Shown one piece after another: positions 8,690-17,000 of a stretch of DNA of 64,000 bases. The position numbers and the translations under genes are program-made. Under the pieces are notes generated by a model. That model did not search any database and was not told where the DNA came from. It worked only from the letters and a program-made list of their open reading frames with translations. This stretch comes from Azophilus sp965199705 (GTDB taxonomy: Bacteria; Pseudomonadota; Gammaproteobacteria; Pseudomonadales; Azotimanducaceae), in contig OZ241359.1 in NCBI GenBank assembly GCA_965199705.1, positions 1,674,001-1,738,000 on the forward strand. Reading direction: 5' to 3'. Positions within the stretch are counted from its first letter, which is position 1. The number at the start of each line of letters is the position of its first letter.

Positions 8690-10183
8690 ATGACCGACCG
8701 GCTGCCCTTGTTCATCGGCGGCGAGTTTGTTGCCAGCGAAAGCAACGAAGCCTTGCCCGTCACCAATCCGGCCACTCAGGCAGTGCTGACCGAAGTGCCC
8801 TTCGCCACCCAGGCAGAGATCGAGCGGGCTGTCGCCAGCGCCAAGGCTGCTTTTGTGGATTGGCGCGATACGCCAACCCCGGAGCGGGCGCGGCTGATGT
8901 TGCGCTATCAGGCGCTGCTGAAAACGCATCAGGACGATCTTGCCCGCACACTCAGCCAGGAAACCGGCAAGACCTTCGCTGACGCGCAAGGGGATGTGTG
9001 GCGAGGCATCGAGGTGGTGGAGCACGCCTGCAACATCGCCAGCCTGATGATGGGCGAAACTGTGGAAAACGTCGCGGGGCGCATTGATACCTACAGCTAC
9101 ACGCAGCCGATCGGCGTTTGCGCTGGCATCACTCCGTTCAATTTTCCGGCCATGATTCCGTTGTGGATGTATCCGCTCGCCATTGCCTGCGGCAACACCT
9201 TCATCCTCAAGCCGTCCGAACAGGACCCCATGACACCCAATCAACTCACCGAACTGTTCGTCGAGGCCGGGGCGCCGCCAGGCGTGTTGCAGGTGATTCA
9301 CGGCGGCAAGGCGCAAGTGGATGCGCTCCTGACCCATCCCGACATCAAGGCGATCTCGTTTGTCGGCTCGGTGCCGGTGGCGGAGCATGTCTATCGCACC
9401 GGTACTCAGCACCTGAAGCGCGTGCAGGCCATGGCCGGCGCCAAGAACCACATGGTGGTGATGCCGGATGCGGACAAGCAACAGGTCATCAACAACCTGG
9501 TCGGATCGTCCTGCGGCGCTGCCGGCCAACGCTGCATGGCGATCAGCGTTGCGGTGTTCGTGGGCGAGGCGGCCGAATGGATCCCGGAGCTGCGCGACGC
9601 GATGGCGGCGGTGGCGCCTGGCCCCTGGGACGACTCGGGCTCAGCCTATGGTCCACAGATCAACGCTGCGGCTCGCGAGCGCATTCTCGGTTTCATCGAA
9701 GCCGGCAAGCAGGAAGGCGCCGACTGCCTGCTCGACGGCTCCGATTGCCAGGTGCCCGGATACCCGGACGGCAACTGGGTCGGGCCAACCCTGTTCGACC
9801 AGGTGAATGCCGACATGAGCATCTACACCGAGGAGATCTTCGGCCCGGTGCTGCTGTGTGCGCGTGCTGCCGACCTCAACCGGGCGATTGACCTGATCAA
9901 CGCCAATCCCTACGGCAATGGCACCAGCATCTTCACCTCGTCCGGTGGCGCAGCACGCAAGTTTCAGCACGAAATCGACGTAGGCCAGGTCGGGATCAAC
10001 ATTCCGATCCCGGTGCCCTTGCCCTTCTTCAGCTTTACCGGTTGGGGCAAATCCTTCTTCGGCGATCAGCATGCCTACGGCAAGCAGGCGGTGAAGTTCT
10101 ACACCGAAACGAAAACGGTCACCGCCCGCTGGTTCGACGACACCGCTACTGCCGGGCCGAACATGACGATCAAGCTGTCTTGA
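8690..10183 (+). CDS. mmsA: CoA-acylating methylmalonate-semialdehyde dehydrogenase
   Basis: A 497-residue aldehyde dehydrogenase of the MmsA type, which converts methylmalonate or malonate semialdehyde plus CoA and NAD to propionyl-CoA or acetyl-CoA in valine and thymine breakdown. Family-typical segments include FIGGEFV at the N-terminus, the [16 protein letters not shown] core near residue 145, [15 protein letters not shown] near residue 250 and the catalytic Cys in GAAGQRCMA near residue 285. The ATG at 8690 has a GGAG Shine-Dalgarno site; the upstream in-frame start at 8657 would add an unconserved lead. The propionyl-CoA produced would feed the pccBA carboxylase encoded about 10 kb downstream. 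Confidence 0.93.
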   Translation: MTDRLPLFIGGEFVASESNEALPVTNPATQAVLTEVPFATQAEIERAVASAKAAFVDWRDTPTPERARLMLRYQALLKTHQDDLARTLSQETGKTFADAQGDVWRGIEVVEHACNIASLMMGETVENVAGRIDTYSYTQPIGVCAGITPFNFPAMIPLWMYPLAIACGNTFILKPSEQDPMTPNQLTELFVEAGAPPGVLQVIHGGKAQVDALLTHPDIKAISFVGSVPVAEHVYRTGTQHLKRVQAMAGAKNHMVVMPDADKQQVINNLVGSSCGAAGQRCMAISVAVFVGEAAEWIPELRDAMAAVAPGPWDDSGSAYGPQINAAARERILGFIEAGKQEGADCLLDGSDCQVPGYPDGNWVGPTLFDQVNADMSIYTEEIFGPVLLCARAADLNRAIDLINANPYGNGTSIFTSSGGAARKFQHEIDVGQVGINIPIPVPLPFFSFTGWGKSFFGDQHAYGKQAVKFYTETKTVTARWFDDTATAGPNMTIKLS

Positions 10184-10228
10184 GCTGACCGGCAGCGGCC
10201 AATCCCGGTGACAGCCGAAAGGTTGGTA

Positions 10229-11311
10229 TCAGGGCAGCAGATCGAATAGCGCCAGGTCGTTCGAGGCCCGGGACTGGCGCGCCACCATGCGCGACATCCA
10301 GGCGAATGCGTGCGCGTTGTGGACGTCCAGCGCGCCGGCGACAACCGATACATAGACCCAGTTGTAGAGCAGCGCGATCTTGTAGTCAGACCAGGCCTGG
10401 TCGGCGCCGTAGTGGGTCACGCCCGCTGCGGCCAGCAGTTCTGCATAGTGGCTGACCAGGGCGCGTTCATGCGCCAGGCGCACGCTGGATTGCGTGTTCT
10501 GGCCAAGCATCAGGGCGAGATCGACCACACCCTTGCCGATCAGCGGGCCTTGCCAGTCGATGATGGCGAGCGGCTGCTGCGCCGGCTGCGTCGCGAAGAA
10601 GAGATTTTCCAGCCGAAAGTCCCCGTGCAGAAGCGTCACGGGGGGCTGCTGCATCGCGGCTTGCAGTTGCGGCAGGGCGGTGCCAAACCTGGCCCCGAGC
10701 GGGGCGATGGCCGGGTCGAGAAAATCCTTGAAGATGTCGCACATGTTGTCCCAACCGCTCGCCGAGAGGCTGGCCATGTTGGCGGCGTGATAGCTGTTGG
10801 CAACGCCAGGCACCCAGTCCAGATCGTCCACCTGGCCCCAGAAGGCGCCATGCAGGTCGGCGAGCGCCTGTACGGTGACGCGGGTATCCGCCAGACCGGA
10901 GCCGGCGATCTGATCGCCCAACCGGTAGTCGTTCAGGTCTTCCATCAGGATCAGAAAGTTGTCGCCGTCCAGCAGGCTGAGCCAGATAGCCGGCGTATCC
11001 GCGCCAACGCGCGGGGCCAGCTCGCGGAAATAGCGCGTCTCGCGCTCGTAGAGGTGGTAGGACATGGCCACCTGCCGGTTCGTGGGATTGCGTGACGGGA
11101 ACTTGGCAATGAGGCTTGCCGGTAGCCCCGGCGCCGGGCGTTTCCAGTCAATCTCGAGCCGGGCGAGCTCGCTCATCATGCCGCTGCCGTCGCCCACCTG
11201 CGATTGCGTCAGCCGGCTGATCCGGATGTCTGCGCCAATCCGTCCCTGCTGCTGTAATGCCTCGCTCAGCCAGGCGGCAGTCAGACCATCGGGCATGGGC
11301 GGCAGTTGCAT
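10229..11311 (-). CDS. phosphotransferase, aminoglycoside/ecdysteroid kinase-like
   Basis: A 360-residue protein of the protein-kinase-like small-molecule phosphotransferase group (APH/CHK type). The catalytic loop is LLHGDFRLENLFF, with the general base Asp in HGDxxxxN, and the metal-binding segment IIDWQG lies about 20 residues later. Gammaproteobacterial relatives are annotated as phosphotransferase family or ecdysteroid kinase-like proteins and their natural substrates are mostly unknown. It is convergent with mmsA, with 45 bases between the stops. It is the last chromosomal gene before the 18-bp repeat that marks the outer edge of the tRNA-Sec island. Confidence 0.83.
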   Translation of the reverse strand: MQLPPMPDGLTAAWLSEALQQQGRIGADIRISRLTQSQVGDGSGMMSELARLEIDWKRPAPGLPASLIAKFPSRNPTNRQVAMSYHLYERETRYFRELAPRVGADTPAIWLSLLDGDNFLILMEDLNDYRLGDQIAGSGLADTRVTVQALADLHGAFWGQVDDLDWVPGVANSYHAANMASLSASGWDNMCDIFKDFLDPAIAPLGARFGTALPQLQAAMQQPPVTLLHGDFRLENLFFATQPAQQPLAIIDWQGPLIGKGVVDLALMLGQNTQSSVRLAHERALVSHYAELLAAAGVTHYGADQAWSDYKIALLYNWVYVSVVAGALDVHNAHAFAWMSRMVARQSRASNDLALFDLLP

Positions 11312-11527
11312 GAGGAGCGGGGTCTATCGCCTGTCTTGTGGCGTATGCAGGGCGCGCGAGACGTCAAAATCGGCGCCAGCCAGCACCGTCTGGTTGGCGT
11401 TCGCACCGTCGATGCGACTCAAGGGTAGTGCCCTCTCGACCTGGTTACTTTGCGGCGCATCCTCTAAAACTCTACTATTTATTCATATAGATAGATTGAT
11501 TTCTTGATACCGAATCCAGCATCAATC
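11312..11527. other. intergenic region left of the selC island
   Basis: About 215 bases between the phosphotransferase start and the distal attachment repeat. The last 60 bases are clearly AT-richer than the surrounding chromosome. I see no gene or RNA here; it probably holds the phosphotransferase promoter. Confidence 0.4.
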
Positions 11528-11545
11528 TGGCGGAAGAGGTAGGAG
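11528..11545 (+). repeat. distal attachment-site copy of the tRNA-Sec 3' end
   Basis: The 18 bases TGGCGGAAGAGGTAGGAG are a perfect direct copy of positions 13851-13868, which are the CCA end, discriminator, acceptor strand and part of the T-stem of the tRNA-Sec gene (read on the plus strand). A displaced 3' tRNA fragment in direct orientation is the usual footprint of a tRNA-targeting integrase. The two copies bracket 2.3 kb of toxin-antitoxin genes and gene debris. Confidence 0.8.
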
Positions 11546-11565
11546 GTCTGCATTGATATGAGGTA

Positions 11566-11769
11566 TTGATTTTACTATATGGGCGCAGGGGACACTTGCG
11601 CCGTCCCCACGAATATCCCCACAGTAACGCCGAGTATCCGTCGCGATTCTCCCTACTCAACGACAAGCCATACCTGTCGGTGTTCGTGCTCACCCATCCC
11701 GATCTCGACCACTGCCAAGGATTCGAGGAGCTGCACGACCGCGCCCCGCCGCCCGCCCTGGCGGCCTGA
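11566..11769 (+). pseudogene. remnant of a metallo-beta-lactamase-fold hydrolase
   Basis: This short open frame encodes LTHPDLDHCQGFEELH near residue 42, containing the H-x-D-x-D-H type metal-binding motif of metallo-beta-lactamase-fold hydrolases. Known family members are several hundred residues long; here only about 50 residues around the motif are family-like. The sequence then runs into GC-rich text ending at a stop after residue 67, so the gene is a fragment. Larger relatives with this THPDxDHC motif occur in mobile and defence-related neighbourhoods, which fits its place inside the tRNA-Sec island. No intact start region can be recognised. Confidence 0.6.
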
Positions 11770-11981
11770 GGGAACCCCGCTTCGCCCGACGCCGCCCGCG
11801 GCGGGTGCGCGCTCGCCCCCCGGCGCGGAAAACGCCGGCTTTGACCCAATTTTCCACTGGACAGCCATCCAGAAACCTGCCCCCCGGCGGTCTCGTCGAC
11901 GCCGAAGGTCACGACCCTGCCGCCTGCAATCCCCCCAACTCCCCGCCTGGCCCCTTAACAGGGGATTAAGGTTTACCGAGC
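11770..11981. other. non-coding debris inside the selC island
   Basis: About 210 bases of GC-rich sequence between the metallo-hydrolase fragment and the HigBA operator. The part near 11850-11880 resembles the kind of spacer left beside insertion sequences, but I cannot match it to a named element. No credible gene is seen. Confidence 0.35.
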
Positions 11982-11997
11982 ATAGCGAATACGCTAT
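11982..11997. promoter_or_regulatory. palindromic operator upstream of the HigBA-type module
   Basis: ATAGCG-AATA-CGCTAT is a perfect inverted repeat with 6-base arms, ending 11 bases before the toxin start codon. HigA-type antitoxins bind such palindromes over their own promoter, so this is the likely autoregulatory site. The spacing to the start would block transcription or ribosome access when occupied. Confidence 0.6.
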
Positions 11998-12007
11998 AAG
12001 GTTTGGC

Positions 12008-12329
12008 ATGCAGTGGACGGTCGAAACCGTGGCGGCCGCCGACGCCGAGATCGAGTCTCTGCCGACCGCGCTGCGCGCCCGGCTGGTTCGTCTGCTGGAG
12101 CTGATAGAGAGCGTTGGCTTGGAGGAGCTGCGACCGCCGCATGTCCGGCGCCTCGACGGCAAGCTTTGGGAACTGCGGGTCAGGGCTGCCGGCGGCGCCC
12201 GCGGAATCTACGTGCACGGCAAGTGGGAGACGGGTGGTGGTCGTGCACGTCTTCGCGAAGAAGACTCGGAAGACACCGCGCCAAGCGCTCGAAACTGCGA
12301 GGGCGAGAATGAGACAGGTGATCGGATGA
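12008..12329 (+). pseudogene. HigB/RelE-type toxin gene with a frameshift
   Basis: Residues 1-70 read as a RelE/HigB-type mRNA interferase (MQWTVETVAAADAEIESLP, then LDGKLWELRV and ARGIYVH). Near 12215-12225 the frame is lost: the family-typical C-terminus (RRVVVVHVFAKKTRKTP, then ALETARARMRQVIG) continues in the +1 frame. Deleting one base there would restore a protein of about 106 residues whose TGA overlaps the antitoxin ATG as ATGA, the classical toxin-antitoxin arrangement. In the present sequence the zero frame instead runs without a stop into the antitoxin, so an inactive toxin-antitoxin fusion could be made. Either the toxin has been inactivated or this is a one-base sequencing error. 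Confidence 0.72.
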
Positions 12330-12610
12330 CGAAGCTGAAGGATTTGAAGCACCGCTTCATGGAAGACCCGGAATTCCGGGAGGAGTACGCGCGGGCCGAT
12401 GCGGAGTACGCCCTGGTCGAGGAACTGGTGCGTGCTCGGTCGGCGGCGAAGCTGACCCAGGCACAGCTGGCCGAACGGATTGGGACGACCCAATCCGCCA
12501 TCGCCCGCCTGGAGAGTGGCCGCGTGTCGCCCTCGTTCGCGACGCTGCGACGCTACGCCGAAGCGACCGGCACACGGTTGACGATCGGCCTGCAGCGGGT
12601 TGACGGGTGA
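12326..12610 (+). CDS. HigA-type antitoxin, XRE-family regulator
   Basis: A 94-residue protein with a C-terminal helix-turn-helix of the XRE/Cro type (LTQAQLAERIGTTQSAIARLE, about residues 44-64, then SPSFATLRRYAEATG). The N-terminal segment (KLKDLKHRFMEDPEFREEY) is typical of antitoxins paired with HigB/RelE toxins in the toxin-first order. It should neutralise the toxin and repress the operon through the palindrome at 11982-11997. The ATG at 12326 overlaps the ancestral toxin stop. The gene itself appears intact although its partner is frameshifted. Confidence 0.85.
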   Translation: MTKLKDLKHRFMEDPEFREEYARADAEYALVEELVRARSAAKLTQAQLAERIGTTQSAIARLESGRVSPSFATLRRYAEATGTRLTIGLQRVDG

Positions 12611-12676
12611 CGGATGGTTCACCCACTTGGGTCGTGGCAACGATACGCTCCGAGCCCGGCCCTCCGGTTATTCCGA

Positions 12677-12925
12677 TCAGGTCAAGCGGAACGGGCCCTT
12701 CTCGTTGTTGACGCCTGGCTCAAGCGCGATCAATCGTCGCCAATGAGCAAGGTCGTAGTCGGATAGTCCGGGCACAGCCTCCACGACCGCGCTGTCGAGA
12801 GCGTGTCGAATGGCGTCCTTGTCCAACTCAGGAAACGCTTTCAGTTTCTTGCTCGCAGATTGGTCCCATGCTGCCGCGAGCGCTTCGGCCAAGGCGGAGT
12901 TCAGAGCGTTTTCCTGTATGGCCAT
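12677..12925 (-). CDS. hypothetical protein, end of the VapC-led gene string
   Basis: An 82-residue protein, acidic and helical in appearance, with no motif I recognise. Its ATG overlaps the stop of the upstream 32-residue frame (TGATG), which in turn overlaps the VapC-like toxin stop (ATGA), so it looks translationally coupled to the toxin. It faces the HigA gene convergently with 66 bases between. It may be cargo of the tRNA-Sec island or an accessory component of the toxin-antitoxin operon. Confidence 0.5.
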   Translation of the reverse strand: MAIQENALNSALAEALAAAWDQSASKKLKAFPELDKDAIRHALDSAVVEAVPGLSDYDLAHWRRLIALEPGVNNEKGPFRLT

Positions 12926-13023
12926 CAGCGCGCCGGAGCGTTGGAGCCGGAGCGCGGCGCAAGCTTGAACAGCACGCTTGAGGCGTTCAGGTTTTGGCCG
13001 GCGATCTCAGCGGTGACTTTCAT
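12925..13023 (-). CDS. possible small protein coupled to the VapC-like toxin gene
   Basis: A 32-residue frame (begins MKVTAEIAGQNLNASS) whose ATG overlaps the toxin stop as ATGA and whose stop overlaps the next start as TGATG. Double overlap suggests real translation within one transcript, but the peptide has no recognisable domain and may be a decayed gene. It is too short to judge by codon use. Confidence 0.35.
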   Translation of the reverse strand: MKVTAEIAGQNLNASSVLFKLAPRSGSNAPAR

Positions 13024-13445
13024 CCGACCGTCCACGGATCGACAAGTCCTACACCAATACCCCGGAAGTCCCGTACATTGCGCGTTGCAAGCGTCATGTT
13101 CCGGGAACGGGAGATCGCCGCGATCTGGCAATCGGCGACGCTAATCGGTCGCCCTGCAAGGCGGCGGCCTTCCGCGATGTCCGCGTAGGCCCGGGTGGCG
13201 CTGGTATCGAATGGCAACACTCGATCACCAAAGGCGTTTTCCAGAAGCCGCTCGATGTCCGCGACCAGCGTGTCGCGCCGGCGGCCCGCTGGCAAAATGG
13301 CGGCGCCGTAGCGCAACTCCGCTTCGCCCACGGCCGAAAAGAACAGCTCCTCCAGGGGCTGACCGGCCGCCCAGGCACTGACTCGGCGATCAGGTGACTT
13401 GCGGATCAATTCGGACACCACATTGGTGTCAAGCAGCATGGCCAT
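13020..13445 (-). CDS. PIN-domain toxin, VapC/FitB family
   Basis: A 141-residue PIN-domain ribonuclease of the VapC/FitB toxin family. The acidic metal-binding residues are visible: D6 (MLLDTNVVSEL), E43 (EAELRYG), D105 (SVADCQIAA) and D126 (TRNVRDF). Such toxins cleave tRNA or other RNA and are held inactive by a ribbon-helix-helix antitoxin, encoded nine bases upstream. Start at 13445 (MAMLLD) is used; the second Met, two codons in, is equally possible. It lies inside the tRNA-Sec island and is followed by two small overlapping frames. Confidence 0.88.
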   Translation of the reverse strand: MAMLLDTNVVSELIRKSPDRRVSAWAAGQPLEELFFSAVGEAELRYGAAILPAGRRRDTLVADIERLLENAFGDRVLPFDTSATRAYADIAEGRRLAGRPISVADCQIAAISRSRNMTLATRNVRDFRGIGVGLVDPWTVG

Positions 13446-13454
13446 ACCGCGTCG

Positions 13455-13697
13455 TCAATCGAGGGGCGGTGGTTCGCGCATCGGTTCCCGTGACGGGAGC
13501 TCCAGATCCACGCCGTTGGTCGGGCCGAAGATCGAACGGGCGATAGTGGCAAGGTTGCCGGACTCCGGGTCGCGCCCTACGGCTTTTCGCAGGATGACGC
13601 GGGCCTCCTCTTCCATGGAACGGCCATGTTCGGCCGCATGCACGCGGAGGCGCGTCTTCACCTCGTCGTCGAGATTGCGGATCGTGATGCTTGCCAT
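13455..13697 (-). CDS. FitA/VapB-type ribbon-helix-helix antitoxin
   Basis: An 80-residue antitoxin. The N-terminal MASITIRNLDDEVKTRLRVH is the beta-strand and first helix of an Arc/FitA ribbon-helix-helix domain, followed by AAEHGRSMEEEARVIL. The C-terminal tail (after about residue 50) would wrap the PIN toxin. The ATG at 13697 is preferred over an in-frame codon at 13748 because the domain begins exactly there. A 17-base palindrome about 38 bases upstream is the likely operator through which the complex represses the operon. Confidence 0.86.
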   Translation of the reverse strand: MASITIRNLDDEVKTRLRVHAAEHGRSMEEEARVILRKAVGRDPESGNLATIARSIFGPTNGVDLELPSREPMREPPPLD

Positions 13698-13734
13698 GGT
13701 TGTCTCTTGAGTTGTTTGAGCGCAATCTACACGC

Positions 13735-13751
13735 TGATTGCGATGCAATCA
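13735..13751. promoter_or_regulatory. palindromic operator of the FitAB-type operon
   Basis: TGATTGC-GAT-GCAATCA is a perfect inverted repeat with 7-base arms centred about 45 bases upstream of the antitoxin start. Ribbon-helix-helix antitoxins of this class bind inverted repeats in their own promoter, so this is a strong candidate operator. Confidence 0.6.
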
Positions 13752-13850
13752 ACGCGCTGTTTCGCTTGCAGATAGTCACATAAATGATTGTCTGTAAAGA
13801 TAATATAGGACTATTTGAGCCATAGTGAGACGTGGAGAAAAATGGGAAAG

Positions 13851-13868
13851 TGGCGGAAGAGGTAGGAG
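13851..13868 (+). repeat. proximal attachment-site repeat within tRNA-Sec
   Basis: TGGCGGAAGAGGTAGGAG at the 3' end of the tRNA-Sec gene, identical to 11528-11545. The island joins the chromosome here without destroying the tRNA, as is usual when an element carries a replacement 3' end. Confidence 0.8.
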
Positions 13869-13943
13869 TCGAACCCACCAGGCGCGGTATCGCGCCTCAA
13901 CGGCTTTGAAGGCCGCGCGCCCCACCGGAGGCGATGCTCTTCC
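13851..13943 (-). tRNA. selC: selenocysteine tRNA, anticodon UCA
   Basis: On the minus strand the 5' end reads GGAAGAGC-AT and is followed by a 6-bp D-stem with a 4-base loop (CGCCTC-CGGT-GGGGCG), an anticodon arm with loop CTTCAAA (anticodon TCA), a long variable arm (AGGCGCG paired with CGCGCCT) and a T-arm with loop TTCGACT, ending in discriminator G and an encoded CCA. Long D-stem, long variable arm and UCA anticodon are diagnostic of tRNA-Sec. I count 12 bases between the T-loop and the discriminator, where E. coli selC has 13, so the acceptor/T helix is 7+5 bp with C8 unpaired. The 3' end lies at the junction with the integrated island. Confidence 0.88.
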
Positions 13944-14084
13944 GCCTGCAGATGTCATCGCCTGTCATTCTCGCACAGTCAGCAAGGTTGATTCACAGGG
14001 GCTTTTTTGCCATTGTTGCGGGCTCGCCTTTTTCACGGAACGAGCAGCTTGCAAGGCACTGGACACGGACCTGCGGTGACGGCC

Positions 14085-17000
14085 ATGGGCGCGCATTCGG
14101 ATGCGCCTGCGGTGCGTGCAGGGCCGCCCGCCAAGCGCGGCCTCTATGACCCTGCCTGGGAAAAGGATAGCTGCGGCGTTGGCTTCATCTGTGACATCCG
14201 TGGCCGGCCTGGCCGCGAGATCATCGAGTCGGCACTGTCCATGAACTGCTGCATGGAGCACCGTGGTGGCCTCGGCTATGAGGTCAACACCGGCGATGGC
14301 GCTGGCATCCTGCTTGGATTGCCGCATCGCTTTCTCGCCCGCGTGGCCGAGGAGGATATTGGGGTCACCCTGCCGGAACCCAGACGCTATGGCGTCGGCA
14401 TGGTGTTCTTGCCTCGGGATGCGGCTGCTCGCGCGCATTGTCAGGCGGTTGTGGAGGCCGAGACAGAGGCGGCCGGTCAAGCATGCCTCGGTTGGCGAAC
14501 CTTGCCGGTGGATGCCGATGGCGCCGACATCGGGCGGGCAGCGCGGGCTGCGATGCCGGTCATGGCGCAACTGTTCATCGGCGCCGGGGATGAGACGGGC
14601 GAGGCCTTCGAGCGCCGCCTGTACCTCATCCGCAAGCACGCCAGCCACCGGCTGCGGGGCGACGGCGACCTGGTGGAGCGGAAACTCTTCTACATCAGTT
14701 CCCTTTCCTCCAAGGTGATCGTTTACAAGGGCATGTTGACGCCGAGGCAGTTGGCGCCCTTCTACCCGGACCTGCGCGAGCCAGACTTCGAATCGCATCT
14801 GGCGATGGTGCATTCCCGGTTCAGCACCAACACCTTTCCCTCCTGGGACCGGGCGCAGCCGAATCGCTTCATGAGCCACAACGGTGAAATCAACACCCTG
14901 CTCGGCAACCAGAACTCAATGAACGCGCGCCAGGGCGTGATGCGTTCGGATCTCTTCGGGGATGATCTCGGCAAGCTGTTCCCCGTCGTCGAGGCAGATT
15001 GTTCGGATTCCGGCACCTTCGACAACGTGCTCGAATTCCTGCTGATGACAGGCCGCAAGCTGCAGGAAGCGGTGTTGATGATGATTCCCGAAGCCTGGCA
15101 ACGGCATGAGTCCATGGATGCCGCGCGACGCGACTTCTACGAGTATCACGCCTGTTTGATGGAACCCTGGGACGGTCCGGCGTCCATCGCCTTTACTGAT
15201 GGCGACTACATCGGCGCCGTGCTTGACCGCAACGGCCTGCGACCGAGCCGCTATCTGATTACCGACGACGGTCGCTGCATCATGGCTTCCGAAACTGGCG
15301 TCGTGCCGGTGCCGCCGGAGCGGGTTGTCGAGAAGGGGCGATTGCGCCCTGGGCGTATCTTCCTGATCGACTTCGAGCAGGGCCGCCTGATCCCGGATGC
15401 GGAGATCAAGCGCGAATGGGCCAACGCCCGCCCGTATGGCGAGTGGCTGGCGCGGCAGCGGCTGGAACTGGCTGAACTGCCGCCGGCAGAACCCGTTGCG
15501 CCAGATCCGGCGCGGCTGAAAGCACGCATGAACGCCCAGGGCTACACGGTCGAAACCATGCAGATCATGCTTCTGCCGCTGGTGCGGGAACTGCGCGACC
15601 CGCTCGGCTCGATGGGCAATGACGCTGCGCTTGCGGTCATGTCCGACAAGCCGCGCATGTTGTACGACTACTTCAAGCAACGCTTCGCCCAGGTGACCAA
15701 TCCGGCCATCGATTCGATTCGCGAAGAGGTCATCATGGCGCTGGAGTGCTACTGCGGGCCGGAGCAAAACCTGCTCGACGCGACAGAAGCCCATGCACAT
15801 CGGTTGCGCCTGCCGCATCCGATTCTCGACAACCAGGAAATGGCGGCGCTCAAGGCGCTGGACTACCGAGGTTGGCGGACGTCCGTGATTGATACCACCT
15901 TTGCCGCCGGTTCCGGCGTTGCCGGCTTGCGTGAAAGTCTGGTGCGCATCTGTACTCAGGCCAGCGACGCCATTGCGGCTGGCTACAGCCTGATCGTGCT
16001 CTCGGATCGGGCCATGAGCGCTGATCGGATCGCGATCAGCGCCTTGTTGGCCACCGGCGCCGTGCATCATCACCTGGTGCGTCGTGCGGAGCGCACCCGT
16101 ATCGGCATATTGGTGGAAACCGGTGAGGCGCGAGAGGTGCACCATCACTGCCTGCTGGTGGGCTATGGCGCCGACGGCGTCAATCCGTGGCTGGCCTTCG
16201 AGGCGCTCTGGCAAGCGCGCCGCGAGGGGCAATTGGCCGATGCCACACACGTTCAAGGCGATGCCGATCTGGTGGCAGCGTACCGCAAGGGGGTTGCCAA
16301 GGGCATGCTCAAGGTGATGGCCAAGATGGGCATCTCCACCCTCCAATCCTACAAGGGTGCGCAGATCTTCGAGGCGGTGGGCCTTGCCGACGAGGTGATC
16401 GATCTCGCCTTTCGCGGCACCGCCAGCCGTGTCCAGGGTGTGGGCCTGGCGGTGCTCGCGGAGGAAATGGAGCGCCGACACCTGCTCGGCTATCCGAGCC
16501 GGGGCGGGGACGTGGCGGTGTTGCCGAATCCAGGGGATTTTCACTGGCGCCGGCATGGTGACACGCATCTTTGGGACCCGGAGTCCATTGCCGATCTGCA
16601 ACTGGCGTCGCGGACCGATGATGCCTCTGCCTACGCGCGTTTCTCCCGGCATGTGAATGAGTCAGCAACTGCCCGCGCGACGCTGCGCGGCCTGCTGCGT
16701 TTCCGGCCATTGGCGAGCGGACCGGCGCCGCTCGACGAGGTGGAATCGGAAGCGGAGTTGATGAAGCGTTTTGCCACCGGCGCCATGAGTTTCGGCTCAA
16801 TCAGCGCCGAGTCGCACGAGGCCCTGGCCATCGCCATGAACCGTATTGGCGGCAAGTCGAATACCGGCGAGGGCGGCGAAGACCCCCGCCGATTCGAGCC
16901 CATGGCCAATGGCGATTCCAGGCGCAGCGCCATCAAGCAGGTGGCGAGTGGCCGCTTTGGGGTAACCATCGCGTATCTGGCCAATGCCGATGAGCTGCAG

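Noticed and set aside
7775..9529. 584-codon minus-strand frame extending the crotonase gene upstream
   Set aside because: The part beyond 8593 is antisense to mmsA and has no family similarity; the normal crotonase length is reached from 8548.
14916..16652. Long antisense open frame (578 codons) within gltB
   Set aside because: It lies opposite a full-length, motif-rich GltB; its composition is that of a GC-rich shadow frame and it has no recognisable domain.
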